64,000 nt of DNA from Nocardia sp. CNY236. GTDB taxonomy: Bacteria > Actinomycetota > Actinomycetes > Mycobacteriales > Mycobacteriaceae. Numbering within the stretch: the stretch's first letter is position 1; each line of letters begins with the position of its first letter. A model generated the notes under the pieces. It searched no databases and was not told the DNA's origin. It was given only the letters and a program-made list of their open reading frames with translations. Of the stretch, positions 19,310 through 28,045 are shown in pieces. The position numbers and the translations under genes are program-made. The stretch lies in contig NZ_AXVD01000001.1 in NCBI RefSeq assembly GCF_000482385.1, positions 310,001 to 374,000 of the forward strand. Direction: 5' to 3'.

Positions 19310-20140
19310 CTAAACCCAGTACGGTACGCGCGAACGGTACTGCTTCATGGCGAAGATCGCCACGCTCCAGCCGACCAGGGTGATCGCGCCGACGATCAAC
19401 CAGTGCCGCAATGCCTGCGGCTCGCCGAGCAGGGGCGCCCGGACGATTTCGAGATAATGGAATGTCGGCACGAGTTCTGCGAGCTTGGCGCGGTCTCCGG
19501 CGCCGACCTGTGATTCCAGGGTTTTGGTCGTCCACATCACCGGGGTCAGCACGAACAGCATCAGGGTGGTACTGCTGAGAATCGGCGCGATGTCGCGGTA
19601 GCGGGTGCTGAAGATGCCGAACACGATCGACACCCACATGGAGTTCAGAAAGATCAGCGCGATCGCCGGGATGGCGAGCAGGCTGGCCGGCTCGAGGTGG
19701 CGCCAGACTCCGAACGCGGCGAGCATCACCAGGTAGATGACCATGTTGTGCGCGAAGAACAACAGGTGTCGCCACACCAACCGGTAGACGTGCACGCTCA
19801 GCGCCGAGGGAAGTTGTTTGATCAGGCCTTCGTTGGCGATGAAGACTTCGGAGCCGTCCAGAATGCTGGCGTTGATCACATTCCAGACGATCAGCCCGAC
19901 GGTCACATACGGCAGATATTCCAGCAGCGGCTGGCCGAGCAGCGCCGCGTACAGCACACCCATCGCCGTCGCCTGCAGACCGGTGGCGATGGTGATCCAG
20001 AACGGGCCGAGCACCGAACGTCGGTAGCGCTGCTTGATGTCCTGCCAGCCGAGCGACAGCCACAGCTCGCGTTGGGCGAACCCGCCGGTGAAGTCGTTCA
20101 CGGCACGCTTGAACGTCTGCGAATCCGACACGACCGTCAT
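19310..20140 (-). CDS. wzm: Wzm-type ABC exporter permease for lipid-linked galactan
   Basis: A 276-residue ABC-2 permease with about six membrane helices. It begins FTGGFAQRELWLSLGWQDIK, followed by RSVLGPFWITIATG, the conserved start of polysaccharide-export permeases. It partners Wzt. The start is uncertain: the frame stays open upstream through a Pro/Ser/Asp-rich stretch with an exact 18-bp tandem duplication (20181-20216), but the family length favours the ATG at 20140, preceded by GGGG. It lies 223 bases downstream of bpa. Confidence 0.9.
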   Translation of the reverse strand: MTVVSDSQTFKRAVNDFTGGFAQRELWLSLGWQDIKQRYRRSVLGPFWITIATGLQATAMGVLYAALLGQPLLEYLPYVTVGLIVWNVINASILDGSEVFIANEGLIKQLPSALSVHVYRLVWRHLLFFAHNMVIYLVMLAAFGVWRHLEPASLLAIPAIALIFLNSMWVSIVFGIFSTRYRDIAPILSSTTLMLFVLTPVMWTTKTLESQVGAGDRAKLAELVPTFHYLEIVRAPLLGEPQALRHWLIVGAITLVGWSVAIFAMKQYRSRVPYWV

Positions 20141-20180
20141 CGCGAACGCCCCGGAGTGCGGCGTCTGGGTGTTCGACGGC

Positions 20181-20216
20181 GCGCTGCCATCCGGGGGTGC
20201 GCTGCCATCCGGGGGT
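20181..20216. repeat. 18-bp tandem duplication upstream of wzm
   Basis: Two exact adjacent copies of an 18-base unit (GCGCTGCCATCCGGGGGT), a multiple of three. If the longer wzm frame is translated, they add a repeated PDGSAP hexapeptide; otherwise they lie in the leader. Confidence 0.7.
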
Positions 20217-20363
20217 GCGTGGTCATCGGAACCGACGGGGCTCTCTTCGGGACGCCCCGCACTCGGATCGGGCACCGAGTCGGAACGAGCGGCAGCGGCG
20301 GGCACGGTGCACGAGACTACCCTTGCGGCTTTCGGCGCCTGCGTGCCATGCACATCGCCGGTC

Positions 20364-20981
20364 TCACAAGTACTGGCCGGAGCCGCCGGTGAGTTGACTC
20401 GGATGACCGCCGGCCGCTTCGCCACCGTGGATCCCAGGAGGCAGCGCACCCTGGCGCATCTGTTCGAGTTGGGCGCGTGCGGCCATCTGCTGGGCGAACA
20501 ACGCAGTCTGAATGCCGTGGAACAAGCCCTCCAGCCAGCCGACCAGCTGCGCCTGCGCAATGCGCAGCTCGGCGTCGGATGGGACGGTGTCGTCGGTGAA
20601 AGGCAAGGTCAGCCGCTCGAGTTCCTCACGCAGTTCGGGCGCGAGACCTTGTTCCAACTCGCGCACCGAGGACTTGTGAATCTCCTTGAGCCGATTGCGG
20701 CTGGCGTCGTCGAGCGGAGCCGCGCGTACCTCTTCGAGCAGCTGTTTGATCATGGTGCCGATCCGCATGACCTTCGCCGGTTGTTCGACCATATCGGCCA
20801 GCGATTCGCCCGAATCGTCCTGCTGTTCCGAGTCTTCCCGTTTGTCGCGATCGGCTACGACGCGCGCGGCGTACTGTGCTTCCGATACGGCTGTCGCCGG
20901 GATGGCCAACGGCCTGCCGTCGGGTCCGACGACGACGGTACGGTCCGGTGTCTCGTCCGCGTGGGTCATGGTCCCCATCAT
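20364..20981 (-). CDS. bpa: Bpa, ATP-independent 20S proteasome activator
   Basis: A 205-residue protein ending in GGSGQYL, the C-terminal GQYL motif by which Bpa docks on and opens the actinobacterial 20S proteasome. The middle is a helical bundle (IGTMIKQLLEEVRAAPLDDA to QTALFAQQMAARAQLEQM) that forms the dodecameric ring in M. tuberculosis. It promotes degradation of unfolded proteins without ATP. The first ATG at 20981 has GGA upstream; ATGs at 20978 and 20969 are also possible. It is next to wzm, as in mycobacteria. Confidence 0.92.
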   Translation of the reverse strand: MMGTMTHADETPDRTVVVGPDGRPLAIPATAVSEAQYAARVVADRDKREDSEQQDDSGESLADMVEQPAKVMRIGTMIKQLLEEVRAAPLDDASRNRLKEIHKSSVRELEQGLAPELREELERLTLPFTDDTVPSDAELRIAQAQLVGWLEGLFHGIQTALFAQQMAARAQLEQMRQGALPPGIHGGEAAGGHPSQLTGGSGQYL

Positions 20982-21219
20982 GTCGCGTCCGCCACGAACG
21001 CGCTAAGTCGGTGTCTGCTGCCTGGAACGCAGCGACAACGGCCGGGTCGTGTGGCCGGCGTCGCGGCTCGGAAGCGGCGTTCTATTCTGTTCGGGTCCGT
21101 GTGGTTCGGATTTGTCGAAAGTCGGTCACCATGCTGAGTCTCGAGTTGCTGTGCGCCCGCCCGGCGGCGGAGGGGAACGCGGTTACCCAGGCTCGGCCGC
21201 TGCCCTTAGAGTGGCCAGC

Positions 21220-22422
21220 ATGACTTACGACGTCGCAAGGGTTCGGGGCTTGATACCGTCCCTCGGCGACGGTTGGATTCATCTCGACCCGCTGGCGGGC
21301 ATGCTGGTGCCGGATGCGGTATCCCGTGCCGTGTCAACGGGTTTCCGGACTTCTTCCTTTTCACATATCGGTCGCGATGGCGCAGCTGTGCGCAGCGCAG
21401 CGATTTTGGAAGCGGCGCGCGCTGCGGTGGCCGATCTGGTCGGCGGCGAACCGGCGGGTGTCGTGCTCGGCCCCGATCGTGCAGTGTTGTTGGCATGGCT
21501 TGCCGAATCGCTCAGCTCCCGGCTCGGACTCGGCACCGGCATCGTGTTGTCCCGATTGGACGACGAAGCCAACATTGCGCCCTGGCTGCGCATCGCCAAT
21601 CGCCATGGCGCCCATGTGCGCTGGGCCGAGGTGGAGATCGAGACCTGTGAAATGCCCTCGTGGCAGTTCGAGGAACTGATCGGCCCCACGGCGCGATTGG
21701 TCGCGCTCACCGCCGCCTCGCCGATCGTCGGCTCGGCGCCCGCGGTTCGGGTCGCCGCAGACCGCGTGCACGAGGTGGGTGGCTTGCTCGTAGCCGACGC
21801 GTTCGGCGCCGCACCTTACGCGCTGATCGATATCGATGAGCTGAACGCCGATGTGGTGGCGTTGAGCGCGCCATCGTGGGGTGGACCCCAGGTCGGCGCG
21901 CTGGTCTTCCGCGACCCGGCGTTCCTGGACCGGATTCCGTCGATGTCGTTGAACCCGTATGCCAAGGGCGTCGAACGGTTGGAGGTGGGCGGGCACCAGT
22001 ACGCGCTGCTCGCCGGTCTGACCACCTCGATCGACTTCCTTGCCGGGCTGGACGAGCGGGCGCGCGGCACTCGACGCGAGCGTCTGGAGATGTCGATCAC
22101 TTCGCTGCAGGACTACCACGATCAATTGTTCGAGTACTTGATGGACGTGCTGGATGCGATCCCCGGCCTCACCGTGATCGGACGCGCGTCCACCCGAATC
22201 CCGGCCGTCAGTTTCACGCTCACCGGGATGCAAGCCGAGAAGGTCGCCGCGAAACTGGCCGACAGCCGGATCGGCACGGTGAGCGGGGTGCACGGCGGCG
22301 GCAGACTGTTGGACGCACTCGGGGTCAACGACGAGGGCGGCGCGGTGACGATCGGTCTCGCCCCGTACACCACCAGGTTCGAGATCGATCAGCTCGGCCG
22401 AGCGCTGGTCGGACTGGGCTGA
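21220..22422 (+). CDS. Class-V aminotransferase-fold protein lacking the PLP lysine
   Basis: A 400-residue fold-type-I protein of the cysteine-desulfurase-like group. RLDDEANIAPWLRIANRHGA and GGLLVADAFGAAPY (the PLP-ring Asp) are present. Where NifS/SufS-type enzymes have SxHK-x-GPxG, this one reads SAPSWGGPQVGALVF, so the Schiff-base Lys is replaced. No desulfurase active-site Cys loop is evident. Either it is not a classical PLP enzyme or it has a non-enzymatic role. It is monocistronic and divergent from bpa. Confidence 0.8.
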   Translation: MTYDVARVRGLIPSLGDGWIHLDPLAGMLVPDAVSRAVSTGFRTSSFSHIGRDGAAVRSAAILEAARAAVADLVGGEPAGVVLGPDRAVLLAWLAESLSSRLGLGTGIVLSRLDDEANIAPWLRIANRHGAHVRWAEVEIETCEMPSWQFEELIGPTARLVALTAASPIVGSAPAVRVAADRVHEVGGLLVADAFGAAPYALIDIDELNADVVALSAPSWGGPQVGALVFRDPAFLDRIPSMSLNPYAKGVERLEVGGHQYALLAGLTTSIDFLAGLDERARGTRRERLEMSITSLQDYHDQLFEYLMDVLDAIPGLTVIGRASTRIPAVSFTLTGMQAEKVAAKLADSRIGTVSGVHGGGRLLDALGVNDEGGAVTIGLAPYTTRFEIDQLGRALVGLG

Positions 22423-22461
22423 GTGGCGGTCGGGGAGCAGCGGTGGCGTAGAGCCCCGGAC

Positions 22462-23466
22462 TCAGAGGTCTCGCACGCGCAAGATCACTTTGCCGAACAC
22501 GGTCCCGGAATCCAGCAACCGATGTGCTGCGGCCGCGTCCTCGATGGGCACCTCGGCGCCGATGACCGGATGGATGCTGCCGTTGGCGATCAACGGCCAC
22601 ACGTGCCGGCGTAATTCGGCGATGATCTCGGCTTTACTGCCAACGCCGGTCGGGGGGCGCGATCGGATGGTGGTGGCGTGGACCGTGCCCCATTTACGGA
22701 GCAAGGCAGCCAGATTCAGCTGCGCGCTCACTCCACCCTGCATGCCGATCACCAGGAGTCGCCCGTGGTCGGCCAGAGCGTCGACATTGCGTTGCAGGTA
22801 TGCCGCGCCCATGTTGTCGAGGATGATGTCGGCGCCGGGACCGGCAAAGCCCGATTCCTCGGCGCGTATCGCGGCGACGAAGTCCTCTTCTCGGTAGTCG
22901 ATCAGCACGCTTGCCCCCAACTCCGCGCAGCGCGCCAGCTTCTCTGCGGATCCGGCGGTTACCGCGACTCGCGCGCCGAGTGCGTTCGCGACCTGAATCG
23001 CATGTGTGCCGATCCCGCTGCCACCGCCATGGATGAGCACCAGGTGACCCGCCTGCAGACGCGCGGTCATCACGAGGTTCGACCAGACAGTGGCCGCAAC
23101 TTCGGGCAAACCGGCGGCGGCGCCCAGGTCGACGCCCGCAGGGATGGGCAGCACCTGTGTTGCGGGGACTGCGACTCGTTCGGCGTAACCCCCGCCCGAC
23201 AGCAGCGCACACACCCGATCGCCGACCGCCCAGTCGCGTACGTCGTCGCCGAGCTCGGTGACGACGCCGGAGCATTCGAGGCCGATGATCTGGCTGGCGC
23301 CCGGAGGGGGCGGATAGAACCCGCCGCGCTGGAGCAGATCGGCTCGGTTCACACCGGCCGCGGCCACCTCGATCACCACGTCACCCCGATTGGGCGTCGG
23401 ATCGGGCGCGTGGCGCCAGGACATCACCTCGGGTCCACCGAACCCGTTCGAATCGATGGCATGCAC
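22462..23466 (-). CDS. NAD(P)H-quinone oxidoreductase, zinc-free MDR family
   Basis: A protein of about 334 residues of the medium-chain dehydrogenase superfamily without zinc ligands. GLECSGVVTELGDDV and the Rossmann segment LIHGGGSGIGTHAIQVANALGA mark it as quinone oxidoreductase/enoyl-reductase-like. ADLLQRGGFYPPPPGAS is the usual N-terminal signature. The GTG at 23466 gives the family length; an ATG at 23511 would add 15 residues. It converges with the aminotransferase-fold gene and diverges from a MarR regulator, which may control it. Confidence 0.85.
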   Translation of the reverse strand: MHAIDSNGFGGPEVMSWRHAPDPTPNRGDVVIEVAAAGVNRADLLQRGGFYPPPPGASQIIGLECSGVVTELGDDVRDWAVGDRVCALLSGGGYAERVAVPATQVLPIPAGVDLGAAAGLPEVAATVWSNLVMTARLQAGHLVLIHGGGSGIGTHAIQVANALGARVAVTAGSAEKLARCAELGASVLIDYREEDFVAAIRAEESGFAGPGADIILDNMGAAYLQRNVDALADHGRLLVIGMQGGVSAQLNLAALLRKWGTVHATTIRSRPPTGVGSKAEIIAELRRHVWPLIANGSIHPVIGAEVPIEDAAAAHRLLDSGTVFGKVILRVRDL

Positions 23467-23624
23467 ACCGTGATCATGCTCCGTGGGGACCGCACGCGCC
23501 CGCTCGAGCACCCGACGGCGTGTTGGTGAAGTGCCTGTCGTCCCTCGGCGCTGCCCTCGCTTCCCGCGCAGTCGCGTGCTGACCTGCGGTACTCCACGGT
23601 ACTCCCCATTTGCCGCCGCATAGA

Positions 23625-24119
23625 ATGTCGGGCGTGTATCCCGAACGTCGAGTGGTGACCGAGCCCCAATGGCTCACCCCGGCGCAGCAGTACGCGTGGC
23701 GCGCATTGATGGACGGCCATCAACGCCTGATGGCGGCGTTGAACCGACAGCTTCAGCGCGACAGCGACCTGACCATCGCCGAATACCGGATCCTGGTCTT
23801 GCTCTCCGAGGCCCCTGGACGCTCGCTGCGGATGAGCGAACTCGCTGATGGAGTGCTGTCTTCGCGCAGCAAACTGACCCACCAAATCCAGCGCCTGGAA
23901 TCTCAACAAATGGTGCGCCGCAACACCTGTGTGGAGGACGGCCGCGGCGTGCTCGCCGAACTCACCGACGAAGGCATGCGCCGGCTCGAGGCAGCTGCCC
24001 CCGGCCATGTCGAAGCGGTCCGCCACCACTTCGTCGATTTGCTCGCCCCGGACCAACTCGAGGTGATCGCCGAAGTCTTCGGGAAGGTCGACAAGGAAAT
24101 CGGTCAGCACCCTGGTTGA
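23625..24119 (+). CDS. MarR-family regulator
   Basis: A 164-residue winged-helix regulator: TIAEYRILVLLSEAPGRSLR, then MSELADGVLSSRSKLTHQIQ and the wing MVRRNTCVEDGRGVLAELTDEG. It is divergent from the quinone oxidoreductase 158 bases away and may regulate it; I saw no clear palindrome between them. It ends 24 bases before tRNA-Ser(TGA). The ATG at 23625 was chosen; a GTG 10 codons later is possible. Confidence 0.85.
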   Translation: MSGVYPERRVVTEPQWLTPAQQYAWRALMDGHQRLMAALNRQLQRDSDLTIAEYRILVLLSEAPGRSLRMSELADGVLSSRSKLTHQIQRLESQQMVRRNTCVEDGRGVLAELTDEGMRRLEAAAPGHVEAVRHHFVDLLAPDQLEVIAEVFGKVDKEIGQHPG

Positions 24120-24143
24120 CCGGTCCGTTACGATCATGTGCCT

Positions 24144-24231
24144 GGAGACGTGGCAGAGCGGCCGAATGCACTCGCCTTGAAAGCGAGCGTCGTGAGAGCG
24201 ACCGGGGGTTCGAATCCCCCCGTCTCCGCCA
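24144..24231 (+). tRNA. tRNA-Ser(TGA)
   Basis: Acceptor GGAGACG/CGTCTCC, anticodon loop CTTGAAA with TGA, long serine variable arm, T-loop TTCGAAT, discriminator G and encoded CCA. A degraded tyrosine integrase begins 32 bases downstream on the opposite strand, so this gene was used as an integration site. Confidence 0.95.
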
Positions 24232-24263
24232 TGGGTTCGACGGGAACGCACAGGTCAGAGCCT

Positions 24264-24760
24264 CTATTGTGCGGCAGCTAACTCCGCTAGGCCGTCCGTT
24301 GGACACATTTTGGACACATTAGCCAGTGCGGCCCTGTCCAAGGCCTCGCCGATAGCGTCGAGATCGTCATCGAAGAGATCCGAGTAGGTGTCCAAAGTCA
24401 TAGCCGCCGAAGCATGGCCGAGCATCCGCTGCAACGCCTTCACATTGACCCCCGCCGACACCGCTAGACTCGCCGCTGTGTGCCGGAGATCATGCGGAGT
24501 CACCCTGGGTAGGTCGGCAGCCTCAACGGCTTTGTTGAACCATCCTGAGTGACTGATCGGCCGCTTCAAGTGCTTGCCGTCCCTTCCGGGGAATACGAGA
24601 TCGTCTCGTCGCTTGCCCTCGCACTGTCGGGCCAGCCCTGTCACGACGAACGCAGGAGTCGGCACCGAGCGATCGTCATGCGATTTCGGCGCTCCGATAT
24701 GCACCTCCATATTGACCTGCACGGCGTTCTCGATCACGATCAACCGTTTGCGCAAAAGGT
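24264..24760 (-). pseudogene. Tyrosine integrase, C-terminal fragment
   Basis: About 165 residues of a phage-type tyrosine recombinase: PHDLRHTAASLAVSAGVNV (His-x-x-Arg), MLGHASAAMTLDTYSDLF with the catalytic Tyr, and a tail ending at 24264. The N-terminal half with the first catalytic Arg is missing; the frame ends at the left edge of the IS, and nothing integrase-like continues on its other side, so a deletion accompanied or followed the insertion. The tail resembles that of the intact integrase at 57.0-58.4 kb (both have a TYSDLFD motif), pointing to a related element that also used a tRNA-Ser gene. Confidence 0.85.
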
Positions 24761-24764
24761 CTAG

Positions 24765-26190
24765 TACTCCAGCCGGACTTCGTGATCGATGATGTGGCTG
24801 GTCAGTGGGGTGGGCGGTGGGCGGCCACCGCGTGATTATGTCGTGTTTGTGTGGACTACAACAGAATTGGCGGTGGCCGCGGGTGACAGCGTAGCGCCTG
24901 AGCGGTGGCAGCGGGAGTTCGATCGGTTGACCGGCTGGATCGGTGGACGGTTCGCGCGGGTGGAGACTCGTCGTACCGCTGCCCGGATGCTCGAGGCGCT
25001 GATGTCGGATCTGCCGGTGAAGAATTGTTGGACGTTGGCCGAGTACGCCGGTGACCGGTCGCCGGATGCGATGCAACACCTGCTCGCGGCAGCGGTGATC
25101 GATGAAGACGGGCTGCGGGATGACCTGCGTGATTATGTGGTCTCCCATCTCGGTGACACCGACGCGACCCTTGTGGTGGATGAGACCGGTGACCTGAAGA
25201 AGGTTGTGTGCACCGTCGGTGTCCAGCGTCAATACACGGGCACGGCCGGCCGGATCGACAACAGTCAGGTCGCGGTCTACCTCACCTATGCCACCCGCGC
25301 CGGGCACGCGTTCCTCGACCGCGCCCTCTACCTGCCGAAATCGTGGACGACCGACCCGCAGCGTCGCGTGCACGCCGGGGTACCTGGCCAGACACGGTTC
25401 GCGACCAAGCCGGCGCTGGCGAAGCAGTTGATCCTGCGTGCTCTGGACGCGGGTGTCAGCGCGTCGTGGGTGACCGGTGACGAGGTCTACGGCGCAGATC
25501 CGAAACTACGCTCGGCCCTGGAATACCGGGGGGCTGGTTATGTTTTCGCTGTCGCCACCAATCATCGGGTCACCACCGCGACCGGTCGCGTGCGTGCCGA
25601 TGTGCTCGCTGCCGGTCTGCCGAAGCGGGCGTGGCAGTCTTTGTCTGCCGGTGCCGGCGCGAAAGGACCCCGAGTCTATGACTGGGCGTGGATCGAGATC
25701 AGTGCCGCCACTGACGATGCCGAACCGGGATATCGATGGCTGGTGGTCCGCCGCAACCAGCGCACCGGGGAACTGGCCTATTACCGCTGCTGGGCGCCCG
25801 GACCGGTGACACTGGCCCGGCTGGTGAAAGTCGCCGGCCGCCGCTGGTCGACCGAGGAGAATTTCCAGACCGCGAAAACAATGACCGGGCTGGACCAGCA
25901 TCAAGTCCGCAGGTGGCGCTCCTGGCACCGCTGGACCCTGCTGGTCATGCTCGCCCACGCATTCCTCACTGCCCTGGCCCTCACCCAAACCACCAACACC
26001 CGGACTGATCGCATTGACCCGCAACGAAATCCGACACCTGATCACCACGCTGACACACACACCGATCCGATCCCACGCACACCGGATCCGATGGTCATTA
26101 CGGCGACGCCGGCACCAACACCGAGCCCGACACAGCCACTACCAGCGACGATCCCGACTCACCCCATGATCACAAAGTCCGGCTGGAGTA
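24765..26190 (+). mobile_element. IS701-family insertion sequence
   Basis: Terminal inverted repeats TACTCCAGCCGGACTT.GTGATC match with one mismatch (left from 24765, right to 26190). They are flanked by CTAG at 24761-24764 and 26191-26194, a 4-bp duplication of the YTAR type reported for this family. One transposase gene fills the element. It inserted at the end of the integrase fragment. Confidence 0.9.
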
Positions 26191-26216
26191 CTAGCGGGAC
26201 TATAGGAAGGAACTGA
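24843..26216 (+). CDS. IS701-family transposase with C-terminal frameshift
   Basis: A DDE transposase of about 455 residues from a GTG start (24843 or 24849). Catalytic residues are in TLVVDETGDLKK, WVTGDEVYGAD and RRWSTEENFQTAK. After ALALTQTTNTR the reading frame turns into low-complexity Pro/Thr sequence that runs out of the element to 26216. In the +1 frame, family-like sequence continues (LIALTRNEIRHLITTL, then RIRWSLRRRRHQHRAR) and stops at 26169, inside the right end. One extra C in the CCC near 26000 explains this. The copy may be impaired, because the basic tail is lost. Confidence 0.85.
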   Translation: MFVWTTTELAVAAGDSVAPERWQREFDRLTGWIGGRFARVETRRTAARMLEALMSDLPVKNCWTLAEYAGDRSPDAMQHLLAAAVIDEDGLRDDLRDYVVSHLGDTDATLVVDETGDLKKVVCTVGVQRQYTGTAGRIDNSQVAVYLTYATRAGHAFLDRALYLPKSWTTDPQRRVHAGVPGQTRFATKPALAKQLILRALDAGVSASWVTGDEVYGADPKLRSALEYRGAGYVFAVATNHRVTTATGRVRADVLAAGLPKRAWQSLSAGAGAKGPRVYDWAWIEISAATDDAEPGYRWLVVRRNQRTGELAYYRCWAPGPVTLARLVKVAGRRWSTEENFQTAKTMTGLDQHQVRRWRSWHRWTLLVMLAHAFLTALALTQTTNTRTDRIDPQRNPTPDHHADTHTDPIPRTPDPMVITATPAPTPSPTQPLPATIPTHPMITKSGWSTSGTIGRN

Positions 26217-26254
26217 TGCAAGACCCTGCATAGCACTTCACAGGAGGCGACATC

Positions 26255-26587
26255 ATGGGGTATCGAGTACTCGGCAAGGGCGGATCTGGCAAGGACGGCT
26301 GTCCCGCACTCTGCGCCACCGACGAGGGCAGCTACCTACTGGTTGGTTGGCAGACCGGCCGACCCGAGACGGTAGAGATACCGCATCTCTTGCTTGGCTT
26401 CGCCGAATCTCGGACGTTCATCGGGGCACCGATGACCGATACCGGCCGGGGGACGTTCACCCTGTCCGGTCGACCAGTCACGGACCGTGAAACGCTCGAG
26501 CAACTGAAGATGGAAGACTACGAAACCGCGATCGAGGTTCCGAAGACTGAAAGGACTTATTTCGGTGGAGTTCCGGACGGCAACTGA
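26255..26587 (+). CDS. Small hypothetical protein of a DUF6879/HTH module
   Basis: A 110-residue soluble protein with AGGAGG 8 bases before its ATG. It has a GKGGSGKDGCPALCATDEGS start and a beta-rich middle (GSYLLVGWQTGRPETVEIP). I cannot assign a function. It overlaps the DUF6879 gene by 23 bases and is the first of three coupled genes. Similar small proteins sit in front of DUF6879 genes in other actinobacteria, often on integrative elements. Confidence 0.65.
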   Translation: MGYRVLGKGGSGKDGCPALCATDEGSYLLVGWQTGRPETVEIPHLLLGFAESRTFIGAPMTDTGRGTFTLSGRPVTDRETLEQLKMEDYETAIEVPKTERTYFGGVPDGN

Positions 26588-27086
26588 ACTACTACAGGAA
26601 AGCCGGAACGAGGTATTTCATCTCGAGGTCAGAGACTCGTACGGCGAACCGGGAGAAGACGAGGCGTTTAGATGCTTCGTGAATAATGAGCCATTCGACT
26701 ACCGTGAGTGGTTTCAAGATTGGTACGACTTCGTAAAAGAACTCACGGCGCGCAGTGTCTCGGTAAGTCGGGTTCGTGTAGTCACGGTCCCTCATAGCGA
26801 TTACCAACGTTGGTTACTTACCTTGACGACTCTAAATGTGGAGGCCGGGGAAGACATCCGCTATCTTCCCCGTCATCTTGCCGGTAAACTACCGCGGGAT
26901 GACTGGTGGTTGGTAGACAGCGAAACGGTTGTATTCAACCTTTCAGACAAGGATGGCCGTTCGGTTGGAGGATCAGCAGTAACGACCGATCCGGAGATTG
27001 TCTCATATTGCCGGAACGTCAGAGACCGGCTTTGGTCTTTAGCGATGCCGTACGCTGAATACACACAGGTGATGTCACAGCAGTGA
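26565..27086 (+). CDS. DUF6879-family protein
   Basis: A 173-residue protein recognisable by the order EVFHLEVRDSYG, then FDYREWFQDWYDFVKELT, VSRVRVVTVPHSDYQRWLL, EDIRYLPRH, and DDWWLVDSETVVFNLS. DUF6879 has no known activity; it is usually encoded directly before an HTH-DUF5753 regulator, as here (4-base GTGA overlap). The GTG at 26565 lies inside the preceding gene, so translation is coupled. The gene is less GC-rich than the chromosome around it. Confidence 0.8.
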   Translation: MEFRTATELLQESRNEVFHLEVRDSYGEPGEDEAFRCFVNNEPFDYREWFQDWYDFVKELTARSVSVSRVRVVTVPHSDYQRWLLTLTTLNVEAGEDIRYLPRHLAGKLPRDDWWLVDSETVVFNLSDKDGRSVGGSAVTTDPEIVSYCRNVRDRLWSLAMPYAEYTQVMSQQ

Positions 27087-27916
27087 CTGATTCTGTACAG
27101 GAGGCACGGGAAGCTCTCGGTAAACGACTCCGTGAGTTACGACGCCGTGGAAATCTCACGGGCCGAGAGCTTGCCCGCCGCGCGGGGTGGCATGAGACGA
27201 AGGTCTCGAAGATGGAATACGGAGTTATCCGTCCATCTGATGCGGATATCCGGGCCTACTGTCGGCACGCGGGTGCGGACGATCAACTGGAAGACCTGCT
27301 AGCCACGCAGCACAACATCGACTCCGCGTACATCGAATGGCGGCAAGCGCTCGGTACAGGCATGAAGCGTCGGCAGCAACAGACGTTACGGCTCGAATCG
27401 AGAGCGGAGTTCATTCGCAACTGGGAACCAGCCATTGTCTCGGGCCTGTTGCAGACAGCGGACTACGCTACGGCGATCATGCGAAACATCATCGGCTTCT
27501 ATCGTATCCCCGATGATTTGGACGATGCCGTCTCCAAGAGGATGGAGCGGCAGCGCATTCTATATCAGAATGGGAAGCGATTCCATATCCTTATGGCCGA
27601 GCAAGCGCTCTACACCACCTTTGGCAATGACCAGGTGATGATCGGACAACTTGATAGACTTTATTCAGTCATCGGCATGTCTCGTGTGACTCTGGGGATT
27701 GTCCCCCGCTCCTCTGAGGGTTTGGTCGTGGTTGAGAATTTCTTCATGTTCGACAATCGTATGGTGAAGGTCGAAGGTCACACGGCAGGGATCACCATTA
27801 CCCAGCCTAGAGAGATAGCGCTTTACGGTCGCGCTTTCGATATCCTGGCGAGTCAATCTGTCACAGGTGATGCAGCACGGGCACTGATCCGAGAAGCGAT
27901 AAGCGTTCGGACCTAG
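27083..27916 (+). CDS. XRE-type HTH regulator with DUF5753 domain
   Basis: A 277-residue regulator with an N-terminal helix-turn-helix (LRELRRRGNLTGRELARRAG, then HETKVSKMEYGVIRPSD) and a DUF5753 domain (FIRNWEPAIVSGLLQTADYA, then LGIVPRSSEGLVVVENFFMF). The GTG start overlaps the DUF6879 stop by four bases, so the two are made together. In actinobacteria this pair is treated as a regulatory or possible addiction-type module of unknown output. The gene is less GC-rich than its chromosomal paralogue at 7.3 kb. Confidence 0.85.
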   Translation: MTDSVQEAREALGKRLRELRRRGNLTGRELARRAGWHETKVSKMEYGVIRPSDADIRAYCRHAGADDQLEDLLATQHNIDSAYIEWRQALGTGMKRRQQQTLRLESRAEFIRNWEPAIVSGLLQTADYATAIMRNIIGFYRIPDDLDDAVSKRMERQRILYQNGKRFHILMAEQALYTTFGNDQVMIGQLDRLYSVIGMSRVTLGIVPRSSEGLVVVENFFMFDNRMVKVEGHTAGITITQPREIALYGRAFDILASQSVTGDAARALIREAISVRT

Positions 27917-28000
27917 CCCCAAAGATCACCCACTGCTTAAGCGATTGGACTTGCATACCCATATCCGAGTATGGGTCGGGCTGATTTCGTGGCTTAGAAA

Positions 28001-28030
28001 CGAAAATAGACTCCGGTTTGGCCGGGGTCT
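28001..28030 (-). terminator. Hairpin with T-tract after the recombinase remnant
   Basis: On the minus strand a 9-bp stem (AGACCCCGG / CCGGAGTCT, one mismatch) with a 5-base loop is followed by ATTTTCG, 16 bases past the stop of the serine-recombinase remnant. This is probably its original terminator. Confidence 0.6.
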
Positions 28031-28045
28031 ATGTCATATCCGTAG

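Noticed and set aside
24789..24842. ATG codons at 24789 and 24792 as the transposase start
   Set aside because: They lie within or next to the IS terminal repeat and add residues unlike the family; a GTG at 24843 or 24849 fits better.
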